Below are positions 55,912 to 64,000 of a DNA stretch of 64,000 bases, one piece after another. The DNA lies in contig JAFFJZ010000096.1 of NCBI GenBank assembly GCA_018340375.1, forward strand, positions 124,001 to 188,000, in the 5' to 3' direction. A program made the position numbers and the translations under genes. Under the pieces are notes generated by a model. The model had not been told where the DNA came from, did no database searches, and saw only the letters and a list, made by a program, of their open reading frames with translations. The stretch comes from Gonatopus flavifemur (Eukaryota; Arthropoda; Insecta; Hymenoptera; Dryinidae). Position 1 is the stretch's first letter. Every line of letters starts with the position of its first letter.

Positions 55912-56910
55912 TATAAAAACCCATGCATTGGGTCCAAAAGTCAGTATTCGCAGTAATCGTCTTCGCTCCAGTTTTCACCTCGCGCTCAACATTCTTCTTA
56001 CAAAATTTCAAAGTGTTCAAGTTAAATTCTTTTCAAAGTGTTAGAAATATTTTGTGTTCCTTTTCAAGGTGTTAGAAATATTTTGTGTTCCTTTTCAAGG
56101 TGTTTAAAATATTTTGTGTTCCTTCCAAGGATTATTGTGCCATATTTTGGATTTTTCTCTTTGTAAGTGAAAATTTGACTGAGTGAAGAAATCGTAATAA
56201 TTCCATTTCAATTTGTGTATTGAGCAACTTTGTTCCATCTCATATTCGAATACATTGTCTTTTAAATTCAACCCCATAGTGACGAAAATTGACTACTTGG
56301 AAAAATCTAGTTGGCTAGAATTTCTCAGATGTCAATTGAGTCTATCACCAATTAATTGTGTGGGAAATTCAGTTGGCTGGAATCTCACATATTAATTGGT
56401 AATTCCAAATTTAACTCACTCATGATTATTCGTGGCAAATTCAGTTGGCTGGAATCACACGAGTAATTGTTTGAATGTCAAAAATTGGTAGTTGTGGGAA
56501 ATTCAGTTGGCTGGAATCTCGCAACTGTTAATTGGAGACTATATCAGTTAAAGTAACACCAAACAAGACAATGTATGTATTCTATTAATGGAATATGAAT
56601 GAATTAAAAACTGAAATTGAGCTTTTAAAAGATTGTATCAAGATCAGAGAAACAAAGTTGCTTCGAAATAATTTAGATTCTAAAATATGTAATGAAATCA
56701 TTTTTCTTGTAAGTCGAATTGAAAGAGCCAATAACCCCAATATTAAAGATGAGGTCGATATATGTATACAATTGAAATATGACTGATGTAGAACAAAGAG
56801 TAGAATATGACAAAAGTATGTTAAAATCTCTGATTCTGATTTAAAGTTATTGAAGTTGGCTGTAGGAGAATTGTTTCATGTAGAATTATTCAAATCTTCA
56901 TTGTAATAAA
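55912..56910 (+). other. Possible small Pol II transcription unit
   Basis: TATAAAA (55912-55918) is followed 31 bp on by AGTCAGTATTCG (Inr TCAGT, A at 55943), and AATAAA lies at 56905-56910. Inside lie a consensus donor GTAAGT (56163), three tandem units of about 31 bp (56040-56130), three GGAAATTCAGTTGGCTGGAAT boxes about 65-70 bp apart (56359, 56432, 56494) and a 63-codon ORF (56595-56786). It could be a solo LTR/leader of an unidentified retroelement or a small host gene. Confidence 0.4.
56595..56786 (+). CDS. 63-residue helical ORF, unrecognised
   Basis: The ATG lies in an AATATGAATGAA context. The product is highly charged and likely a coiled coil (KTEIELLKDCIKIRETKLL; VSRIERANN). It lies inside the TATA-AATAAA unit. 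No family recognised; the small size leaves chance possible. Confidence 0.3.
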   Translation: MNELKTEIELLKDCIKIRETKLLRNNLDSKICNEIIFLVSRIERANNPNIKDEVDICIQLKYD

Positions 56911-57546
56911 TCTTATATTTTTATAAATTCAATGTTTTTATTCAACTTTCCTCCTCCAATTGTTCTGTTTCTCCCCATCCTTGTCCATGACACAAAATAG
57001 GGGGACTTATATTTTAAGGTGTAATATAAAGGAATTAATATTCTATATTAATTCCTTTGCCATTGTCATTGAAAGGAATATTCTTTGAATATCTCTGGAC
57101 GTGACAATAGCTTGGCGCAATGATGATAGGAAAGACTTGGCAATCTATTATATGAACATTCAATGTTAATTAACAACAAATGAAATGTTGCACCGATGTC
57201 AGTGTTCAATGCATTTAGTTTTTAGTCTATACCATTGGTTTACAATTCCGGCAGGCTTGGCTTGATTCCGCCTTGCTTCACTCATTCTTTGTCCAACATT
57301 GATTGAAAGATTGAGGATCGTTTAGAATGTGGTTGGTTATTGCCACAACGGTGACCTAGTCATGATAAAAATTAGTTTCCAAAGTAACGCCGATCATTGG
57401 CAATAGCACGGCTCAATATTGGCATGTCCCATAGTTCTAGCGTTTGATAATTGAATTGGATCGTAGATTTTCTGAAATCGTCAATATGATATCAGTTGAT
57501 TAACAATTTCCAGTGCAAATAAATCATATAATTTCTATACCACCAT
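56911..57546. other. Unannotated stretch
   Basis: An imperfect inverted pair GGAATTAATATTC/TATTAATTCC lies at 57031-57057. Nothing else recognised. Confidence 0.4.
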
Positions 57547-57548
57547 TA

Positions 57549-58618
57549 GGGTGTTTCATTTTTGGGCGAGATTTTTGTTTCCTCTGTCCTACTTGAGAAT
57601 TTGATATTTTCTAGAGGGAAAAATATATTCCCTTTTGAAAAAAAATTCCAAGTGAATAAGAGGCTCAGCTCATCCAAAAATTCAGTTTCCCATTTGAATA
57701 ACACAGGAAACTCATTAACTTTGGTTTCAACTCGATTTTTCGGTGTTGAACAAATTTTTTTCGAGTGAATGAATATGATGGGCTTGTAGAGCATAAAATT
57801 TACCACAAAACAATTTCCATGAAATACAGCTGTACGACCAATATAGTTTTGGGAGTGAACTTTAATAAAAGTCAACATAAAAACTCTTATAATTTTGTAC
57901 TTATCGATCTTACATGCGGAATTAGATTATAATACACTTTATGAGGCTCTAAAATTCATACTCTTAGGAACTACTTATTCAATTACAATAACTGAATGTA
58001 AATTTCAAAAAATACAAGATTATAGGGGATTTTATCCCAATTTTTATTAAAGTTCACTTTTCAAGTTCTGTAACTCCAAAACTATTGCCTAGTCGTTACA
58101 GCTCTATCTCATCACTGGAAAAAAATATATATTTGCCCTCTCTCCATAAAAGATTTGTTTGTAGAAATTAAATATTCAATTAGATGCAAAAACTGATTAC
58201 TTATGGCGAATAAATTATTTACTTGAAGGACCAATTCATTTGGAGCAAGCATCCCATTATTTGATTTGATTAAATATTTCATCAATTCCAAGAAATATTT
58301 TATGGAGAGAGGACAAATTTGGTTGAATTAAATTTTTTTTTTCAGTGATGGAACTTTTTTGTAGCGAATTTTATGCCCTACAAGCTCATCATACTCATTT
58401 ATTCAAAAAAAATTTTTTGAAAACCGTAAAATCAAGTTGACATCAAAATTAACCAATTTCTTGTGTTATTCGAATGGGAAATCGAATTTTTGGATGAGCT
58501 AAGCCTCTAATTCACTTAGAAGTTTTTTTTCTATAGGAATATTTTTTATTCGCCATAAAATATCAAATTTTCGAGTAGGACAGAGACAGAAAAAATATCG
58601 CCCGAAAATGAAACACCC
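57549..58618. mobile_element. Long-TIR non-autonomous element at TA site
   Basis: GGGTGTTTCATTTTTGGGCGA at the left and its near-inverse (TCGCCCGAAAATGAAACACCC) at the right, flanked by TA on both sides. The arms stay complementary for about 300 bp. A separate MITE (58113-58347) lies in the centre. No transposase frame. The ends recall Tc1/mariner-superfamily elements (GGGTGT-type, TA target). Confidence 0.8.
58113..58347. mobile_element. CACTG-ended MITE nested in the 57549 element
   Basis: CACTGGAAAAAAAT and ATTTTTTTTTCAGTG termini, with flanking AT on both sides (2-bp TSD). A CTCTCTCCATAAAA / TTTTATGGAGAGAG pair lies just inside. Confidence 0.75.
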
Positions 58619-58993
58619 TAAACACCATACTCGAGTCAACGAGTGAAACCTAATTTAGCTCTGATTCATTGCGTATTACGGAGTGAAGCAGATTTGATTT
58701 TATTCTTCACCCTGTTCTCAACCTGATCTTGTTCTAAAAATCCTCACTCGACCTGATTCAACTCTAGATCGTTGCGTATTACGGAGTTAACCAGATTTCA
58801 AAAAGTATTACATATATTACAAGTATAATGTTTCTGGTACGTTACTGATCAAATGTTTTTCGCGAGTAGGGAGAGACGAATACAAGGAATATATGGGTCA
58901 TTTTAAAATTCAGTGTAGATAAATTTCTCCCTTTGCTCAAATATTTTATTCTAGAGACTAGTATTCCAATAGCGATAATGAAGTGACAAATCC

Positions 58994-59252
58994 AAGACAG
59001 GGACTGACCCACACAGGAGACCTACGTCGCCTCTCTGTGGAATTAAGGGAGAAAAAAGGGATCGGTGGATACAACGTGGTACGACGGAAAAGCAGCGTAG
59101 AGGCAACGGAGAAATGTCCGCCCGAAAAAATGGTTCGGACATTTCTCCGTTGCCTCTACGTTGCTTCCGCATCGTGCCGCGTTATATCCACCGCTCCCTT
59201 TCTTCTCCCTTAATTCTACGGAGATGCGACGTAATTTTTTGGCGACTGTCTT
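58994..59252. mobile_element. GC-rich foldback MITE
   Basis: AAGACAG and CTGTCTT ends. The arms, about 125 bp each, are complementary throughout, with a perfect 25-bp core (59096-59120 with 59136-59160) around a 15-base loop. Much GC-richer than its surroundings. Frames on it are artefacts. Confidence 0.8.
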
Positions 59253-59627
59253 GTATGGGGAGGAATTTGATCAACTCTACAACAATCCTTATAATAGTGT
59301 TAATTCATAACCATTTTTTTGGAATAACAGAGTAATCATTAGAGACCAGATTATATGCAAATGCATGTTAGCATATTTTGCCCATATTCAAACTTTTGCA
59401 TATTTCTCTTATTATTTGCTATAAAATGCATGTTTCTCACAAATTTCCTAGGAAAAAATCATATTTTCAACAAGAAATGTTCTTGACCATAGAAAAACGA
59501 TTTGTAATCAGTTAATATTGAATTAGATATAGTGAAATGAATACTTATTCCACATAGTTATAATTAATGACCGTCAAATTGATCTTCACCCATACAGCAC
59601 CGGGGGGTTCTATCAACATCCTTGGAC

Positions 59628-60133
59628 CCCTGGTGAAAATGAAGCGTATACACGAAGCACAAAGGAAGCGCATACGAAGCGAAAAATGTTTCAATTCCCT
59701 CTTCGTGAAGCGTGTGATGCCCGCTTGCTGTAAAATGATGGAATCATACCTTCCATATACGCTTCATAATCTCTCGAGCCCGTTTCACACGCGCTTCATG
59801 TAAAGTAATAGTAAGTTACATTAGGCGTATGCGACTCATACCTATTCTGACTTCAAATAATATCTCCAAGCAGTTTGTCCCAACGACGATTCATGGCTCA
59901 GTGGATAAAACCCTCGTCTACCATGGTGAAAGTCATCAGTTCGATTCTCGCTATGGTGTACGATTTTTTTATTTAAGTTTCAAGAATTTTATATGCTTCC
60001 TTTGTTTCAATTCCCTCTTCACATCTTTTTGTATCCCTCCCTTTCAAGCTTCGTATACTTTTCATTAACGTTTCGGTCACTCTCTAACATAAGCTTCGTT
60101 TATTCTTCCTTTTCACTTCTATTTTCACCAGGG
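59628..60133. repeat. tRNA-like TIR repeat, complete copy
   Basis: 13-bp TIRs CCCTGGTGAAAAT and ATTTTCACCAGGG. The second copy is at the left window edge (1-755), where the end extends to ...GGGGTCCAA, matching TTGGACCCC before 59628, so the true TIR may be 19 bp and the right end here eroded. The tRNA-like block lies at 59890-59950. Confidence 0.65.
59890..59950 (+). other. tRNA-like block (A and B boxes), second copy
   Basis: TGGCTCAGTGGATAA (A box, 59894-59908) and AGTTCGATTCT (B box, 59938-59948). Closer to tRNA consensus than the copy at 505-575. Confidence 0.6.
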
Positions 60134-61161
60134 AACGTCTTCTGAAACATTGGAATGTTCTGAAAATGTTTCGGGACGTTCAGGAAACATCGCATGTACG
60201 AATGTCTGGTATAGTTTTATTTATTTCCATGGAACGTTTATGAGACATGGAAAATGAGAATTTGTTAATGTTCAAACTTGTGTCAAATCTTCCAATATTC
60301 TCCATTTGGAGCCGATTCAAATAAACTGCGGTGGAGCCTGTATCGATAGATCTGACAAGTTACATTTGCATCTTTTGAATACATTGCATATAATGAAATT
60401 TTGTTCCGCACCAATTTTGAGGTTATGTGAATCTCAATATATTGACTTAATTCTTGATAATTTATATTCTGCCAATAGTTTCGAACTTCTGAAATGGAAT
60501 CCTTTCAAATATTCCATATAAAACACACTTTCATTGTTGTTCGATACTTTTGTCCCTAGTAAAACTATAAATATAAATTTGTATAGGTTAGAGATAAAAT
60601 ATTTAGTTTTCATATAACGTTTCGTGAACGTTCTGAAAACGTACCATAGCATTTGTCAACAATGTCCCCAAAACGTGTTTTCCAGCACATTGAATGAATG
60701 TTCTCAAAATGTTTGGAAAATATACTTTTGGGAACCAACATCTGTGGGACTATGGACACGTTTTTAACACCTTTTGAGAACTTCCGGTGTTGTTTGGGCA
60801 TTAATGGATTATGAATCAAATTTGCAACAAATATGTGTTCGTTTCAAATGGATCAGTGGATGTGGAACGTTCGTTTCCTGCATTCAAACGCATTCTGAAT
60901 AATAGACGACATAATTTCACTATGGAAAGCTTAGAGCAGTATATCGTGGTATACTTTTATCGAAATAATGGTAAAAATGAGTAAATTGGTCATTCTGTTT
61001 TATTTCTGATTCTTTTATGAATAAAAAACTTGTTACAATTTTTTGATATTCTGTTGCATATTTTTGACGTTTTACTGCATATTTTGATATTCTTCCATGT
61101 ATATTGGCATGCATATTTCGCCCTTTTTTTGTGGCGTATAATCCGGTCTCTAGTAATCATT

Positions 61162-61662
61162 CTTAGTAACAGATTGGTTTCTCATATAAGTTATCAAGTT
61201 CCAAATGAGTATATAAATAATCATATTAGGATGAAACTTTATTTTGTGATTGTTGAAATTTTTTATTCACAGTGGTATTTTGGAATTTTAAATTGATTCA
61301 AATATGTAAAACATAATTAACTTGCACGAAAAATCACTCTGTTACCAAGGAGGACAACTCTGTTATCATAAAAATATTGTGATAAATTAACACTAGGTTA
61401 CACCATTGACACTATTCTGTGGTTTATTGAAGAATTGAAGTATTCTTTATTGCTTGTTTCAAACTTGTCACCATATTATCAAAAGTGATGTTATTGATAA
61501 TCAGTGTTAGTGATATTATGACAGTACGTTATTCGTTAACATTACTCATTATACATAAAATATACATAATAAATATACAATTTGTATACAGAATATATAT
61601 TGTTATATATATTTCATATGTCATATGTAACGAGTAACGAGTAACGAGTAACGTAACCATCA
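61162..61662. other. Unannotated AT-rich stretch
   Basis: A short GTAACGA tandem (61628-61652) directly precedes the hAT-type MITE. Nothing else recognised. Confidence 0.4.
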
Positions 61663-61670
61663 CCGATTAT

Positions 61671-62015
61671 TAGGGGTGTGCGAGTAGTGATTTTTTCGAG
61701 TCGAATCCAGTCGAGTAATTGAAGTTTCGAGTCGAGTCGAGTACTCGAAAATTTTTCGAGCATCTGGTAGATTTTCGAGTATTCGAAAAGTATATAATAT
61801 ATATGAATATGAATATAATCTATATGTGATAGTGGATAACGATCCTTTATGTTCTCTGAGAATATTCCACCCTTTGCAAATGATGATTCATGATAATTCT
61901 GAGAAAATCGACAAATTACTCGAAGATTATCGAGTAGATCGAAAATTTCGAGCAGTACAAAATACTCGACTCGACTCGAGAATACTCGAAAATTTCAAGT
62001 ACTCGCACACACCTA
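61671..62015. mobile_element. hAT-type MITE with CGAGTACTCG word array
   Basis: TAGGGGTGTGCGAGTA and TACTCGCACACACCTA termini, and a perfect 8-bp target duplication CCGATTAT (61663-61670, 62016-62023): the hallmarks of hAT. About half the interior is GAGTCGAGTACTCGAAAA-type words on both strands. No ORF of substance. Confidence 0.9.
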
Positions 62016-62023
62016 CCGATTAT

Positions 62024-63380
62024 CGATACGTGAATACTACTCGGTGCAACAGAATATTTGAGAACAGAAAAATTTATCTGCACCTAATTTTGAAATGACC
62101 CATATAAGGCTCAAATAATTCTCTAGAACAGTCAATAACAATTGACCAAAATTCGGTTTCGGTTTTGATTTTCGGCCGAAAAATTCCATTTTTTACCGAA
62201 AACCGAAACTGGAAAGAAGTGCATCATTCCCACCACCCTTCAATGCTGATTGCATCTTTCATTGTAGTAAAGTTATTCTAGTGAAGGTGACTCTCCACAT
62301 ACACTCCGAATTCCGCCACTTGGTCAAACTACCTGGGTCTGTCACTGTACTGTTCTGAAATCACTAAATTCTTCAGAGGTATGATAAAGTTTTTGAAGAT
62401 TCAAAAACCTCTGGTACATTTTTTGAGTATCTAGAAACAAGGTTGTTAAATAATAATATCAATACAGTGTTTCTATTCTTTTGAGACCTTACAATCAAAT
62501 TCAGGAAGAATTTTGAAAGCGACTCTGATGTGAGTTCTCTTAGAACTGTTGTGCTATTTGGGAAAAGACTATCTGAATCTTCATATCTACATCGCCCTGG
62601 TTTTGAACAATTAGGCGCATATGTTGTAAAACTTTGAATCATTTATAAAAACGAAACGAAAATTTAAACTCACAAAATATGATAAATCATTGTTATTTAT
62701 CTCCTCGAATGGACTTCTTCAAGTTGAAAATATCGTTCAAAGAATGTGCTGTAAGATTTTGGGTCTTCAACTGAGGTTGGGTGCGAGTATTTCATTATTC
62801 GATTATTAATCCGTTTCAATGAACAATTCAAACTTCAAAAGTCTCGTTTCGTTTCAACCCCTGTGGGACAAATTGTTCTATTCTTACTGCGAATCAATTA
62901 AATCCTGCAGAACGTGTCGTTTCATGTCTAAACCTGGCTCAATGTCGAAATTCTTCTTTGAACATATTGAGAATATTATAGTATGTGATATTCATTTTTT
63001 TTTTAATTCCACTCGAGAGTTATGAACTCATCTATATCGAAAAGTTGATAAATCTAATGAAGTTTTTTATTTTCGGTTTTGGTTTTCGACAGAAAATATA
63101 TAAGGTGCTGAAATTTAGTTTCGATCTCGCCTGAAAATGAAATTTCCTTTTCAGTTGATCTCTAACAGTCAATCGTTCTTCGTTACTGGTTACACCAGAG
63201 GGCCTCTCCTGCGGATCTATATTTCGTATACTTCGCATGGTAGAATTGAGCGATAAAAGACACCGAGTTGTTCACAGATCAAGGAGGGAAAAACAACAGA
63301 GTCCCAAATAAAATATATCGGGAATTGTGGAATAAGCATACTTTCTATATATTTTTGGGTTAATTTTTTTATAGTTTATC
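62024..63380. other. Unannotated stretch
   Basis: A palindrome-rich patch (TTTTCGGCCGAAAA at about 62174 within CGGTTT/AAACCG words, 62150-62212) recurs in part at 63070-63095 (TTTTCGGTTTTGGTTTTCG). Otherwise no gene. Confidence 0.4.
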
Positions 63381-63382
63381 TA

Positions 63383-64000
63383 CGAGGGTGGATTGATAAG
63401 TTTCCGGCCTGACCAAGAAAAACAACGTTTTTAAGAATTTTTTTTCTTTATTTCTCAACATAATCTCCTCCAAGGCTGATACATTTCTCATAGCGGTGTT
63501 CTAGTCTAGTAATGCCATCTCTATAGACTGATCCGTCAAGCTCCTCAAAATACCCATTTACAGCTTCGATTACTTCTTCATTGTCCGCAAATCTCTTACC
63601 GCCAAGCCATTTTTTGAGGTTAGGAAACAGATAATAGTCACTCGGGGCTAGGTCTGGAGAGTAGGGAGGGTGCGGCATTAATTCAAACTTCAGATCGTTG
63701 ATTTTAACCATCGCAACGATTGACGTGTGCGCTGGTGTGTTATCGTGATGAAACAAGAGTTTTTTCTTCGCCAGATGAGGTCGTTTAATTTTCACTTCGT
63801 GGCTCAAACGTTGCAATAAGTCTGCGTAGTATTGACCAGTGATAGTTTTACCCTTTTCAAGGTAACCAATGTATATAATACCTCTTGCATCCCAAAAAAC
63901 AGTAGCCATAACCTTGTTCGCCGAAAAAATTGTTTTTGCCTCCTTTGGAGTTGGTTCCCCTGGTCCAATCCACTGTTTAGACTGTTCTTTGGTTTCAGGA
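63383..64000 (-). mobile_element. Second copy of the irritans-type mariner, cut by window end
   Basis: The same TIR (CGAGGGTGGATTGATAAG...) after a TA at 63381-63382. Sequence to 64000 is the reverse complement of the 3' part of 51393-52686; the only difference I see is in the A-run after the stop codon. Confidence 0.97.
63448..64000 (-). CDS. Mariner transposase, C-terminal part (partial)
   Basis: 184 codons to TAA at 63448, continuing in frame past the window edge; the ATG at 63909 is internal. It contains Asp 2 (FHHDNTPAHTS) and Asp 3 (SPDLAPSDYY), identical to the copy at 51571-52620 in every residue I compared. Confidence 0.95.
   Translation of the reverse strand, partial: PETKEQSKQWIGPGEPTPKEAKTIFSANKVMATVFWDARGIIYIGYLEKGKTITGQYYADLLQRLSHEVKIKRPHLAKKKLLFHHDNTPAHTSIVAMVKINDLKFELMPHPPYSPDLAPSDYYLFPNLKKWLGGKRFADNEEVIEAVNGYFEELDGSVYRDGITRLEHRYEKCISLGGDYVEK

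Larger units (their letters stand above)
59341..61151. mobile_element. TIR element of 1.8 kb with 10-bp direct flanks
   Basis: AGAGACCAGATTATA at the left and TATAATCCGGTCTCT at the right. AGTAATCATT occurs immediately outside both ends (59331-59340, 61152-61161). Sub-terminal GCATATTTTGCCC / GGGCGAAATATGC also pair. A flank of 9-10 bp is typical of Mutator-like elements (inference). It carries a nested repeat at 59628-60133 and has no transposase ORF. Confidence 0.75.

Overview
This window reads as insect nuclear DNA. It is AT-rich, has GT-AG introns and no bacterial-style operons, and is dominated by mariner, BEL/Pao, Ty3/gypsy and TIR elements. The host gene I can recognise is an ephrin on the minus strand. 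One exon (45630-45933) encodes the second half of the ephrin receptor-binding domain. A GC-rich, Pro/His/Ser-rich exon at 16518-16829 joins it in matching splice phase. The roughly 28.8 kb between them would be one ephrin intron filled with transposons; the rest of the window is flanking intron or intergenic DNA. The species cannot be fixed from the sequence alone.

Layout. 1-16.5 kb: MITEs, tRNA-derived repeats, a 125-bp satellite in two opposite arrays (3.7-4.45 and 10.4-11.1 kb), an ORF fragment at 7.0 kb interrupted by a complete Tc1/mariner-type element with long TIRs (7902-9968), and a mariner remnant (12.15-12.57 kb). 16.5-16.8 kb: ephrin linker exon. 19.7-33.2 kb: a decayed Ty3/gypsy element with gag (up to eight CCHC knuckles), protease, RT, RNase H, a macro-domain-like segment, integrase, an unrecognised ORF with three repeated Cys/His modules, a tiny Cys-rich ORF, and a non-F-type envelope-like gene. 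Its pol is split by a MITE (21.8-22.2 kb) and by a 3.3 kb transposon with 700-bp TIRs (24.6-27.9 kb). 33.2-36.1 kb: two LTR-like segments in inverted orientation around a 1.7 kb core with a TATA-Inr promoter. 38.9-39.9 kb: near-complete mariner. 40.6-42.3 kb: minisatellite with a period of about 30 bp. 44 kb: 5'-truncated non-LTR retrotransposon. 45.6 kb: ephrin RBD exon. 46.6-54.7 kb: complete but decayed BEL/Pao element (two 319-bp LTRs, 5-bp TSD, tRNA-Tyr primer site) carrying an intact irritans-type mariner. 55-63 kb: minisatellite, a small TATA-driven unit, nested TIR elements and a hAT MITE. 63.38 kb to the end: a second, almost identical mariner copy.

How it fits together. Almost everything is selfish DNA, much of it nested, so relative ages can be read. 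The gypsy and BEL bodies are old, with stops and frameshifts in every enzyme domain. The 24.6 kb transposon and the mariners are younger, and the mariner at 51.4 kb is apparently intact. The candidate new system is the gypsy element's unusual gene content: a macro domain in pol plus a modular Cys/His accessory gene between integrase and envelope. A second theme is a set of MITEs whose interiors are filled with one short self-complementary word. Boundaries were read by eye and may be off by a few bases.
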